This document shows positions 16,524 to 23,590 of a DNA stretch of 24,448 bases, piece by piece; the first letter of the stretch is position 1; every line of letters begins with the position of its first letter. This DNA comes from an uncultured Lachnobacterium sp. GTDB lineage: Bacteria > Bacillota > Clostridia > Lachnospirales > Lachnospiraceae. The translations under genes were made by a program, and so were the position numbers. A model generated the notes under the pieces. It was not told the origin of the DNA and did no database searches. It saw only the letters and a list, made by a program, of their open reading frames with translations. The stretch spans positions 1-24,448 of the forward strand of contig CALAST010000088.1 in assembly GCA_937889225.1 (NCBI GenBank). The letters run 5' to 3'.

Positions 16524-16563
16524 CAATATCCCCGAATTTTATATTCGGGGATATTTACTTTAT
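16524..16563 (+). terminator. Probable expression-platform terminator of the FMN riboswitch
   Basis: AATATCCCCGAAT and ATTCGGGGATATT form a perfect 13-bp stem with a 5-nt loop (16524-16554), followed by a T-rich tail (TACTTTATT). It lies between aptamer and gene, as expected for transcriptional attenuation. Its left arm CCCCGAA can alternatively pair with TTCGGGG of the aptamer. Confidence 0.65.
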
Positions 16564-16682
16564 TAAGGAATTGCTTATGTATATATAAACCAAAACGAGG
16601 TTATTATCTGCATAAAATCAATAGCTATGAACTCTTATTTTATTTTCTAAAAATTTACATAACCCAAAAGGAGTTTCTTATT

Positions 16683-17270
16683 ATGAGCAAAAAAAATAAC
16701 GTACGTTACATTACTATGACTGGCATGCTATCAGCTATCGGATTTGTTTTAATGTATTTTGAAATTAGCGTTCCATTTATGCCGGGCTTTATCAAAATGG
16801 ATTTATCCGAACTTCCCGCACTTATTGGTTCTTTTGCATTTGGACCAATATGCGGCATATTAATTTGTCTCATAAAAAATGTCTTGCATCTGACAGTATC
16901 TAATACCGCATTTGTAGGTGAACTTGCTAACTTTTTAATGGGAGCCGTATTTGTAGGAACAGCAGGTTTTTTTTATGAGCGTAAAAAAACAAAACAAACA
17001 GCCGCAATTGCAGCAGTAGCAGGAGCTATTTTAATGGGTGTAGTGTCTATTCCTATTAACTACTTTGTAACTTATCCGTTTTATTATAACTTTATGCCAA
17101 AAGAAACCATACTTGCAGCATATCAAGCAATTATCCCATCTATGAAAAGTATATTGCAGAGTTTGATTTGTTTTAACTTCCCATTTACTACCGTAAAAGG
17201 TCTGATTTCCGTTATGATTACACTGTTGGTATATAAGCACCTCTCTCCAATTATAAAAGGCAGAAAATAA
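16683..17270 (+). CDS. ribU: Riboflavin ECF transporter S component
   Basis: This is the substrate-binding membrane subunit that captures riboflavin and works with the shared EcfA/EcfA'/EcfT energising module, encoded elsewhere. It has 195 residues, typical of RibU, with about six hydrophobic segments. Motifs resemble RibU proteins: EISVPFMPGFIKMDLSELP, GPICGILICLIKNVLH, and a terminal segment with TTVKGLISVMITLLVY. The FMN riboswitch directly upstream supports riboflavin specificity. The ATG at 16683 has AAAGGAG 9 nt upstream. The frame is open further 5' but that part overlaps the terminator hairpin and has no RBS. Confidence 0.95.
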   Translation: MSKKNNVRYITMTGMLSAIGFVLMYFEISVPFMPGFIKMDLSELPALIGSFAFGPICGILICLIKNVLHLTVSNTAFVGELANFLMGAVFVGTAGFFYERKKTKQTAAIAAVAGAILMGVVSIPINYFVTYPFYYNFMPKETILAAYQAIIPSMKSILQSLICFNFPFTTVKGLISVMITLLVYKHLSPIIKGRK

Positions 17271-17274
17271 ATTT

Positions 17275-17304
17275 TTGACACACTCTATAAGAACGTGTTA
17301 CAAT
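17275..17304 (+). promoter_or_regulatory. Promoter upstream of the YcxB-like gene (TTGACA-18-TACAAT)
   Basis: TTGACA at 17275-17280 and TACAAT at 17299-17304 are 18 bp apart, starting 4 bp after the ribU stop. The predicted start point is at the foot of the hairpin at 17309-17335. Confidence 0.75.
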
Positions 17305-17308
17305 GGCA

Positions 17309-17335
17309 AAAGACAAAGGCATGTCCTTTGTCTTT
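17309..17335 (+). promoter_or_regulatory. 5'-terminal hairpin of the YcxB-like transcript
   Basis: AAAGACAAAGG and CCTTTGTCTTT form a perfect 11-bp stem with loop CATGT, placed at the predicted 5' end of the mRNA. No U-tract follows on the plus strand, so it is not a normal terminator. It may protect the 5' end from decay. Confidence 0.6.
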
Positions 17336-17363
17336 AAAAATATAAAAGAGTTGGAGAGAATAA

Positions 17364-17861
17364 ATGAAAGTAGAATTTGATGTAAACTTAGAACGGACAC
17401 ATATTTTTAAATTTAATATGTATCAAACTTATAGAAGTGCACAGGGGACACTTTCTATTTTGATTACTGCACTTATATTTGGACAATTGTATTTAAATTA
17501 TCAGAACATGGGAATGAACCAGATTCTTATGCATGTGGGTGTGGGCATATTATTTTTTGTTTATGTTCCTGGCAGTTTGTGGTTAGGTGCGAAGAAAACC
17601 TTACAAAAAAATAGTGTATTGGCAAGCACACTCCATTTTGAATTTACAGAAACTGATATCTGTGTAACACAAGGACCGGATAAAGCACAGTTTAAGTGGG
17701 AAAATATTTATAAAATGGTATCCACAAAAGACTTAGTTTTAATCTATACCAATCGTGTTAATGCTTATGTAATTCCGAGACTTCAAATTGGAATGAATTA
17801 CATAGAATTGACAAAGTTAGCAAATAAGAAGTTAGATAAAAGTCGTGTTCGTTTGAAATAA
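17364..17861 (+). CDS. YcxB-like membrane protein
   Basis: This 165-residue protein has two adjacent hydrophobic segments (about 29-47 and 56-75) and a soluble C-terminal half. The latter has an alternating pattern (LHFEFTETDICVTQ, FKWENIYKMVSTKDLVLIYT, AYVIPRL) that fits the YcxB-like C-terminal domain found in many Firmicutes. The domain has no established biochemical role. GGAGAG lies upstream of the ATG, with a strong promoter and hairpin. No terminator is visible before tsaE 86 bp downstream, so read-through into the t6A genes is possible. Confidence 0.7.
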   Translation: MKVEFDVNLERTHIFKFNMYQTYRSAQGTLSILITALIFGQLYLNYQNMGMNQILMHVGVGILFFVYVPGSLWLGAKKTLQKNSVLASTLHFEFTETDICVTQGPDKAQFKWENIYKMVSTKDLVLIYTNRVNAYVIPRLQIGMNYIELTKLANKKLDKSRVRLK

Positions 17862-17947
17862 ATAATGTTTGGATAGGCATGAGTGTTATAAGATTTAAGT
17901 AATACAACTGTTTGGGGAAATTAAGAAATCAATTATTAGGAGTTATA

Positions 17948-18391
17948 ATGGAACAATTAACAATTATAGAAAGTTTTTCAGCAGAAGATACATTAGAATT
18001 AGGTCGACAGATGGGACGAAATGCCTTGCCGGGAGATGTATATACGCTGATAGGTGATTTAGGCGTAGGTAAAACCGTGTTTACACAGGGTATTGCAGAA
18101 GGGTTGGAAATAACGGAAGCTATTTGCAGCCCAACATTTACGATAGTGCAGGTATATGAGGAAGGTCGTATGCCTTTTTACCATTTTGATGTTTATCGCA
18201 TCGGTGATATTGAAGAAATGGACGAGATTGGATACGAAGATTATTTTTATGGAGAAGGACTTTGCATGATTGAATGGGCAAATCTGATTCCGGAAATCCT
18301 TCCATCCAAACGAAAAGAAATTATGATAGAAAAAGACTTGGAAAAAGGATTTGATTATCGAAAAATTACCATAAAAGAGGTGGAAGAATGA
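17948..18391 (+). CDS. tsaE: tRNA t6A synthesis ATPase TsaE
   Basis: TsaE is the ATPase partner of TsaB-TsaD in making N6-threonylcarbamoyladenosine at position 37 of ANN-decoding tRNAs. It has 147 residues, typical of the family. Motifs are Walker A GDLGVGKT (36-43), SPTFTIVQVY, and FYHFDVYRI followed by the acidic EEMDEIGYEDYF and IEWANLIPE. The ATG at 17948 was chosen because TTAGGAG ends 5 nt before it. The open frame extends a few codons further up without an RBS. The stop overlaps the tsaB start by 4 bp (ATGA), so translation is coupled. Confidence 0.96.
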   Translation: MEQLTIIESFSAEDTLELGRQMGRNALPGDVYTLIGDLGVGKTVFTQGIAEGLEITEAICSPTFTIVQVYEEGRMPFYHFDVYRIGDIEEMDEIGYEDYFYGEGLCMIEWANLIPEILPSKRKEIMIEKDLEKGFDYRKITIKEVEE

Positions 18392-19104
18392 AAGTATTAG
18401 CAATCGAATGTTCCGGTCTTGTGGCTGGTATTGCAATAACAGAAGGAGAAAATCTGTTAGGTGAATATACGATAAATTACAAAAAAACACATTCGCAGAC
18501 GATTCTTCCCATGTTGGATGAATTGGCAAAAATGATAGAACTGGATTTAAATACCATAGATGCGATTGCAGTTTCAAATGGACCGGGTTCTTTTACAGGA
18601 CTTCGTATTGGTTCAGCAACCGCAAAAGGTTTAGGGTTGGCTTTGAATAAGCCGATTATTCCGGTTCCGACTGTAGACGCACTTGCATATAATTTATGGG
18701 GCGTACAAAAACAGATATGTCCGCTTATGGATGCCAGAAGACAACAGGCATATACGGGATTATATGCATTTTCCGATGGTAAATTTGAAACGCTTATTTC
18801 CCAATGTGCAGTAGATATTAGCGAAATTGTTGAAAAAATAAATGAAACTCAAAAAGCTACCATCTTTTTAGGAGATGGTGTACCGGTATTTCAAGAATAT
18901 CTGTCGCAGCATCTTACAGTACCATATATGTTTGCCCCTGCAAGCTGTAATCGTCAAAGAGCTGCAAGTGTAGCAGTATTGGCACAAAAATTATACCAAG
19001 CAGGCATCGTAGAAAGTGCAGCTGCCCATAAACCGGATTATCTGCGGCTTTCACAGGCAGAGCGTGAGCGAAAAGAAAAGGAACGTGATTTCAAAATATG
19101 TTAA
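18388..19104 (+). CDS. tsaB: tRNA t6A synthesis protein TsaB
   Basis: TsaB is the ASKHA-fold partner that pairs with TsaD and stabilises it in t6A synthesis; it has no catalytic activity of its own. It has 238 residues. Motifs are LAIECSGLVAGIAI at the start, HSQTILPMLDELAK, VSNGPGSFTGLRIGSATAKG, PVPTVDALAYN and MDARRQQAYTGLY. The Lys/Arg/Glu-rich C-terminus (ERERKEKERDF) is usual for clostridial members. It overlaps tsaE by 4 bp upstream and rimI by 7 bp downstream, forming a tight operon. Confidence 0.96.
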   Translation: MKVLAIECSGLVAGIAITEGENLLGEYTINYKKTHSQTILPMLDELAKMIELDLNTIDAIAVSNGPGSFTGLRIGSATAKGLGLALNKPIIPVPTVDALAYNLWGVQKQICPLMDARRQQAYTGLYAFSDGKFETLISQCAVDISEIVEKINETQKATIFLGDGVPVFQEYLSQHLTVPYMFAPASCNRQRAASVAVLAQKLYQAGIVESAAAHKPDYLRLSQAERERKEKERDFKIC

Positions 19105-19682
19105 TTCGTACCATGACAATGGAAGACGTAAAACAAGTAGCCGAAATAGAAGCACAATGTTTTTCACTTCCATGGTCACAAAAAAGTTTTGAGGATTCCC
19201 TTAAAAGGGATGACACCATATTTCTTGTATGTGAACAAAAATCAACTTACCAAAAGTATCCGGTATTAAGAGATGAAAGTTTGAATAATGCAGATATTGA
19301 TAAGAAATCCATACGGAAAGAGTCTGAAACTTTATCTTACAACAAGGAAAATTTAGAAAAACTACAGAATAACTCTGAATTGTCCGATAAAAGAATTATA
19401 GGGTATATTGGTATGTATATTTCCTTTGAAGAAGGCGAAATTACAAATGTAGCAGTCACACCTTTTGCAAGGCAAAAAGGAATTGGTAATGCTTTAATAA
19501 AAGCAATAAAAGAAGCTGCACGAAAACAAAATTTGCAGCGTATTGTACTGGAAGTAAGAGTATCTAATCAATCGGCAATCGCCCTTTATAAAAAAAATGC
19601 GTTTGTTTCTATTGGAATTCGTAAAAATTTTTATGAAAAACCGGTAGAAGATGCCAATATTATGGTTTGTGAAGAATTATAA
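19098..19682 (+). CDS. rimI: RimI-like ribosomal protein N-acetyltransferase with a hydrophilic insertion
   Basis: This is a GNAT-fold acetyltransferase. In E. coli RimI acetylates the N-terminus of ribosomal protein S18, and rimI commonly sits beside tsaB as here. It has 194 residues against about 150 for the family. The N-terminal part (IRTMTMEDVKQVAEIEAQCF, PWSQKSFEDSL, FLVCEQ) and C-terminal part (ITNVAVTPFARQKGIGNALI with the acetyl-CoA loop, LEVRVSNQSAIALYKKNAF, IRKNFYEKPVEDANIM) are normal. Between them residues of about 49-98 are an Asn/Lys/Glu/Ser-rich insertion where the fold normally has a turn of a few residues. The frame is intact throughout. It overlaps tsaB by 7 bp. Confidence 0.93.
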   Translation: MLIRTMTMEDVKQVAEIEAQCFSLPWSQKSFEDSLKRDDTIFLVCEQKSTYQKYPVLRDESLNNADIDKKSIRKESETLSYNKENLEKLQNNSELSDKRIIGYIGMYISFEEGEITNVAVTPFARQKGIGNALIKAIKEAARKQNLQRIVLEVRVSNQSAIALYKKNAFVSIGIRKNFYEKPVEDANIMVCEEL

Positions 19683-19734
19683 TATAAATAATGTGAATTC
19701 GATAAAAATATGTAATAAAAGTTAAATAATAACG

Positions 19735-19820
19735 TATGAAACAAAAATTTATGCTAAAAATACCCCGAACATAACTATTTTACGGATTTTAAGATAGGAA
19801 AATAAGCGATTTGGGGTATT
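19735..19820 (+). repeat. Dispersed CCCCGAA hairpin repeat, copy B
   Basis: Positions 19735-19769 match 6042-6076 at 32 of 35 positions. AATACCCCGAA (19759-19769) pairs with TTTGGGGTATT (19810-19820) over 11 bp with one G-U pair, closing a loop of about 40 nt, longer than in copy A. It lies between rimI and rnz and may mark the end of the tsaE-tsaB-rimI transcript. Confidence 0.6.
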
Positions 19821-19902
19821 AGAAGTTATTTCTGTAATTTAGGTTAAATACATGAAATCAAGACTCTGGTATTATAAAATGAAATAGAAAGTTGGAAATA
19901 AA

Positions 19903-20811
19903 ATGTTAGATGTATGTCTTTTAGGGACTGCGGGCATGATGCCTCTTCCACATCGTTGGCTCACATCATTGATGCTGCGATATAACGGAAGCAGTCTTTT
20001 GATTGATTGTGGGGAAGGAACACAGATTGCTATCAAAGAGAAAGGGCTTAGTTTTCATCCGATAGATATTTTATGCGTGACACATTTTCACGCAGACCAT
20101 ATCAGCGGGCTTCCGGGTCTTTTGCTTACAATGGGTAATGCAGAAAGGACCGAACCTCTCACAATTATCGGACCGAAAGGTCTTGAAAGAGTAGTAAATG
20201 CCATGCGAACCATAGCACCGGAACTGCCATTTGAAATCCGTTGCATAGAAATGAGTCAGCAGGATGAATATTTTGAGATAAATGGTTATCATATCCATGC
20301 ATTTCGTGTAAAACACAATGTAGTATGTTACGGATATTCCATAGAAATAAAGCGTGCAGGAAAATTTTCGGTAGAGCGTGCCAATGAAAATAATATTCCA
20401 ATGAAATTGTGGAGTCGCCTCCAAAAAGGCGAGACAATAGAAATGGATGGCGTTTTTTATACTCCGGACATGGTTTTAGGACCTGCTCGAAAAGGATTAA
20501 AAGTAACATATTGTACGGATAGCAGACCGACAGATGCAATTGTAGAAGCGGCAAAAGAAGCAGATTTGTTTATTTGTGAAGGCATGTATGCCGAGAAAGA
20601 AAAGCTGTCCAAAGCAAAACAATATAAACATATGACGTTTTATGAGGCAGCAGAAATGGCAAAAAAAGCACAGGTTGCAGAAATGTGGCTGACACATTTT
20701 TCACCATCTTTAGTACGAGGGGAAGATTATATGCCGGAAGTGCGTAAGATTTTTGCAAACTCATATTTAGGTAAAGATGGCAAGAGCGTGGAATTGGTAT
20801 TTCAGGAGTAA
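19903..20811 (+). CDS. rnz: Ribonuclease Z (metallo-beta-lactamase fold)
   Basis: This is probably the tRNA 3'-end endonuclease. It has 302 residues, in line with bacterial RNase Z. The zinc motif is THFHADHISGLPGLL (H61, H63, D65, H66). Further ligands fit VKHNV, CTDSR (Asp) and LTHFSPS (His). The N-terminus, LLGTAGMMPLPHRWLTS, has the RNase Z-type opening but with PLPHRWL in place of the usual AKxRN stretch, a version seen in Clostridia. CEGMY and KHMTFYEAAEMAKKAQV match the C-terminal region of the family. Another MBL-fold hydrolase cannot be fully excluded. Confidence 0.88.
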   Translation: MLDVCLLGTAGMMPLPHRWLTSLMLRYNGSSLLIDCGEGTQIAIKEKGLSFHPIDILCVTHFHADHISGLPGLLLTMGNAERTEPLTIIGPKGLERVVNAMRTIAPELPFEIRCIEMSQQDEYFEINGYHIHAFRVKHNVVCYGYSIEIKRAGKFSVERANENNIPMKLWSRLQKGETIEMDGVFYTPDMVLGPARKGLKVTYCTDSRPTDAIVEAAKEADLFICEGMYAEKEKLSKAKQYKHMTFYEAAEMAKKAQVAEMWLTHFSPSLVRGEDYMPEVRKIFANSYLGKDGKSVELVFQE

Positions 20812-20858
20812 CTGTTAAGGAATTAAAAAAATATTTATTTTTAAATTTTAGCTAAAAT

Positions 20859-20908
20859 AAAAATCTCTTTCTTCAAGTGTATAAAGTACTAATAGATGTG
20901 AGATTTTT
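20859..20908 (+). terminator. Possible terminator or leader hairpin between rnz and the small anchored protein
   Basis: AAAAATCTC (20859-20867) pairs with GAGATTTTT (20900-20908) over 9 bp around a 32-nt loop. The 3' arm ends in five T and is followed by AATATTTT. The large loop makes this a modest terminator candidate. Confidence 0.35.
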
Positions 20909-20932
20909 AATATTTTATAAAGGAGGAATAGT

Positions 20933-21508
20933 ATGAAAAACACAAAAATTATTGTTATTATTGCAGCATGTGTTCTTCTCATTTGTGGTGGTTTCTTTTT
21001 TTCCATGCAAGAGGATGGTCCAAGTGAAACTGAATTGACAGAAGTGCAGAAACTTATAACAAAAGATTTGGAAAATGATTATCCGAAAACACCAAGAGAA
21101 GTCGTAAAATTATATAATCGTATTGTGGAGTGCTATTATGGTACAGAACTTAAAAAGGAAGAACTTAAAGACCTTTCATTACAGATGAGAAAATTACTTG
21201 ATGAAGAATTATTATTATTAGAGGAAAATTCAGAAGAAAATTATTATAATTCTGTACTTAGTGAGGTGGCATACTATGAAGCGAATGAAATGTATATTGT
21301 AGAAGCTAATGTATGTGCGAGTAATGAAGTGGAATTTATAACAGATAAAGATAAAGGTGATAAACTTGCAGAGGTAGCTGTGTCTTATTTCATAAAAAAA
21401 GGACAGAATGATTTTTTTAAAACTTATCAGGACTTTGTATTAAGGGAAGATGAAGATGGCAGGTGGAAAATTCTTCATTGGAAAGAAGGAGAAGCTTGGA
21501 ATGAATAG
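20933..21508 (+). CDS. Uncharacterised N-terminally anchored extracytoplasmic protein
   Basis: I do not recognise a named family with confidence. It has 191 residues: KNTK then a hydrophobic stretch (IIVIIAACVLLICGGFFF) acting as membrane anchor or signal peptide, then an acidic soluble domain. The start is helical (KTPREVVKLYNRIVECYYG). The end, VLREDEDGRWKILHWKEGEAW, has the DGxWKI strand often found in NTF2-like/SnoaL-like folds, a weak hint only. There is no lipobox with +2 pattern that I would trust. AAAGGAGG precedes the ATG. The stop overlaps the tsaD start by 8 bp, so it is translated with tsaD. Confidence 0.7.
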   Translation: MKNTKIIVIIAACVLLICGGFFFSMQEDGPSETELTEVQKLITKDLENDYPKTPREVVKLYNRIVECYYGTELKKEELKDLSLQMRKLLDEELLLLEENSEENYYNSVLSEVAYYEANEMYIVEANVCASNEVEFITDKDKGDKLAEVAVSYFIKKGQNDFFKTYQDFVLREDEDGRWKILHWKEGEAWNE

Positions 21509-22535
21509 TATGATTGAAAAAGAGGTTAAAATTCTGGCAATTGAAACCTCTTGCGATGAAACAGCAGCAGCAGTAGTTGTAAATGGCAGAGATGTACGTT
21601 CCAATGTCATTTCGTCTCAAATAGACCTTCACACGTTATATGGTGGAGTTGTGCCGGAAATTGCGTCTCGCAAACATATAGAAAAAATAAATCAAGTAAT
21701 TGAAGAAGCGTTAAATAAGGCAGATATGACATTGTCAGAGATTGACGCAATTGGTGTCACGTATGGGCCAGGGCTTGTAGGTGCACTTTTGGTAGGTGTA
21801 GCAGAGGCAAAAGCCATTAGTTATGCTCGTAATATTCCGTTAATTGGTGTACATCATATCGAAGGTCATATTAGTGCAAATTATATTGAAAATAAAGAAT
21901 TAGAGCCACCATTTTTATGTTTGGTAGTATCCGGAGGACACACGCATCTTGTGCGTGTAACAGACTATGGAAAATACGAGATACTTGGAAAAACAAGAGA
22001 TGATGCGGCTGGCGAAGCATTTGATAAAGTGGCAAGAGCGATTGGACTAGGCTATCCCGGAGGACCTAAAATAGAAAAGGTTTCTTATGAAGGAAATCCT
22101 GAGGCAATTGCATTTCCACGTGCAAAAATAGCAGATGGTGTATATGATTTTAGTTTTAGTGGATTAAAATCTGCTGTATTAAATTATTTGAATGGCTGTA
22201 AAATGAAAGATATTCCTATTAATCAAGCAGATGTAGCGGCATCATTCCAAAAATCCGTAACTGATGTATTGGTAGGACATGCAATGTCTGCAATTGATGA
22301 ATATAAAATGGATAAGTTTGCCATTGCCGGAGGTGTCGCATCGAATGGAACACTTCGCAAAGCGATGGAAGAAGCTTGTGCAAAAAAAGGTATAAAATTC
22401 TATCATCCATCTCCAATCTTATGTACGGATAATGCTGCAATGATTGGTGCTGCTGCATATTATGATTTTATTGCAGGAAAAAGAGCCGGATTAGATCTAA
22501 ATGCAGTTCCTAATTTAAAATTAGGAGAGGGATAA
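21501..22535 (+). CDS. tsaD: tRNA t6A synthesis transferase TsaD
   Basis: TsaD transfers the threonylcarbamoyl group from TC-AMP to A37 of tRNA and is the catalytic member of the TsaB-TsaD-TsaE complex. It has 344 residues, as usual. Motifs are LAIETSCDETAAAVV, SSQIDLHTLYGGVVPEIASR, the metal site HHIEGH (H119 and H123), VSGGHTHLV, DDAAGEAFDKVARAIGLGYP, FSFSGLKSAV, GGVASNGTLR and CTDNAAMIGAA. The ATG at 21501 was chosen because AAGGAG lies 9 nt before it. The frame is open further upstream inside the previous gene. It is separated from tsaE-tsaB-rimI by rnz and the small anchored gene. Confidence 0.97.
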   Translation: MNSMIEKEVKILAIETSCDETAAAVVVNGRDVRSNVISSQIDLHTLYGGVVPEIASRKHIEKINQVIEEALNKADMTLSEIDAIGVTYGPGLVGALLVGVAEAKAISYARNIPLIGVHHIEGHISANYIENKELEPPFLCLVVSGGHTHLVRVTDYGKYEILGKTRDDAAGEAFDKVARAIGLGYPGGPKIEKVSYEGNPEAIAFPRAKIADGVYDFSFSGLKSAVLNYLNGCKMKDIPINQADVAASFQKSVTDVLVGHAMSAIDEYKMDKFAIAGGVASNGTLRKAMEEACAKKGIKFYHPSPILCTDNAAMIGAAAYYDFIAGKRAGLDLNAVPNLKLGEG

Positions 22536-22569
22536 GTAAGATTTTTAAATGATACAAAAGGATGATTGA

Positions 22570-22619
22570 TTGAACGCAGAATAAATATCCCCACACTTCA
22601 AATACATGAAGCATTAAGT
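22570..22619 (+). repeat. Direct repeat flanking ispD, left copy
   Basis: This aligns with 23455-23503 at about 40 of 50 columns with one gap. It begins with 16 identical bases (TTGAACGCAGAATAAA), and TTCAAATA is also shared. It supplies the 5' strand of the predicted closing stem in the ispD leader. Confidence 0.65.
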
Positions 22620-22741
22620 GATGTTTTTTTGGAGTGTGTACCAGTTGGAGATTGAAAAATCCACAACTGGAAAGTTTCGAAACAACCTGCGTTCACATGG
22701 AAATCGTGAAAGCGGACTCCGCGTGAATTTTTTAAGCACGA
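22571..22741 (+). promoter_or_regulatory. Candidate structured leader RNA of ispD
   Basis: TGAACGCAG (22571-22579) pairs perfectly with CTGCGTTCA (22687-22695). Inside it lie hairpin 1 (22592-22602 with 22628-22638, 11 bp with one G-U pair) and hairpin 2 (CCAGTTG 22641-22647 with CAACTGG 22664-22670), giving a three-way junction. The 3' strand of the closing stem overlaps TTCAC (22692-22696), which can instead pair with GTGAA at 22706-22710 or 22723-22727. The latter abuts a T6 tract (22728-22733), with GCGG/CCGC also at 22712-22722. This resembles a switch, but I do not recognise it as a known riboswitch. No promoter was clearly seen ahead of it. Confidence 0.4.
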
Positions 22742-22764
22742 TATAGCAAATGGGAGGAAGGTAT

Positions 22765-23469
22765 ATGAATAATTTTACAGCAATCGTATTATCTGCGGGA
22801 AGTGGGAGCCGTATGAAAAGCGATATACCGAAACAATATATGGATTTAAATGGAAAACCGGTAATTTATTATAGCTTGAAAGCATTCGAAGATAGTGGAT
22901 TTTCTTCCATTATTTTGGTATGTGGAAAAAATGATGTAAAATATTGCAAAACAGAAATCGTAGAAAAGTATGGGCTTACAAAAGTAAAAGCCATAGTCCC
23001 GGGTGGAAAAGAAAGATATCATTCTGTGTATGAGGGACTAAAAGCGATTCAAGGTGCAGATTATGTTTTTATCCATGATGGAGCAAGACCAATGATTACG
23101 CCTGATATAATTAAAAGATTACAAGATGTAGTTGTGGCAGAAGAAACAGCGGTTGCAGGAATGCCTGTGAAAGATACCATTAAAATTGTAGATGAAAATA
23201 ATTATGTGGAAAGTACACCGGAAAGAAAATATGTCTGGCAGGTACAGACTCCACAATGTTTTTCTTATTCCATCATATACGAAGCATATAAATCTGTTAT
23301 AATGGATGAAGAAGAAGGAATACCGATTCCGGCAGTTACAGATGATGCGATGGTTTTATCCTATGCAACAGATTATGAAGTAAAAATGGTAGAGGCTGAT
23401 TATAAAAATATAAAAATTACAACACCGGAAGATATCCTAATAGCATCGTTTTTTTTGAACGCAGAATAA
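22765..23469 (+). CDS. ispD: 2-C-methyl-D-erythritol 4-phosphate cytidylyltransferase
   Basis: IspD couples MEP to CTP, giving CDP-ME, the third step of the MEP isoprenoid pathway, in the cytosol. It has 234 residues, the usual length. The nucleotide site is LSAGSGSRMKSDIPKQYMDL. Further motifs are HDGARPMI, GMPVKDTIKIVD, TPERKYVWQVQTPQCF, PAVTDDAMV and IKITTPEDILIA. The ATG at 22765 was chosen because GGGAGGAAGG lies just upstream; the in-frame ATG at 22750 precedes that RBS. The last residues (LNAE) and the stop codon lie within the right copy of a direct repeat whose left copy is in the leader. Confidence 0.96.
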   Translation: MNNFTAIVLSAGSGSRMKSDIPKQYMDLNGKPVIYYSLKAFEDSGFSSIILVCGKNDVKYCKTEIVEKYGLTKVKAIVPGGKERYHSVYEGLKAIQGADYVFIHDGARPMITPDIIKRLQDVVVAEETAVAGMPVKDTIKIVDENNYVESTPERKYVWQVQTPQCFSYSIIYEAYKSVIMDEEEGIPIPAVTDDAMVLSYATDYEVKMVEADYKNIKITTPEDILIASFFLNAE

Positions 23470-23503
23470 AAATCAACCACTTCAAATATGTGGAGCGTTA
23501 ACT
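23455..23503 (+). repeat. Direct repeat flanking ispD, right copy
   Basis: This pairs with 22570-22619. It includes the last four sense codons and stop of ispD. Its own fold is a hairpin of AACGC with GCGTT outside and CCAC with GTGG inside, placed just after the stop codon, so it may act as a weak transcript end. Confidence 0.65.
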
Positions 23504-23590
23504 TAGTAGGGGAGATTTTGTAAAGATTTCATTTGGACTGTCAAAGGGGCTATTTCTATCATAAATAATCAATAACATAATTTTAACCTA

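Noticed and set aside
16521..16682. N-terminal extension of RibU
   Set aside because: It would be translated from within the terminator hairpin region and is not like RibU proteins. The RBS is at 16667-16673.
22750..22764. Earlier ATG for ispD
   Set aside because: The RBS GGGAGGAAGG lies between this ATG and the next in-frame ATG at 22765, so the second is used.
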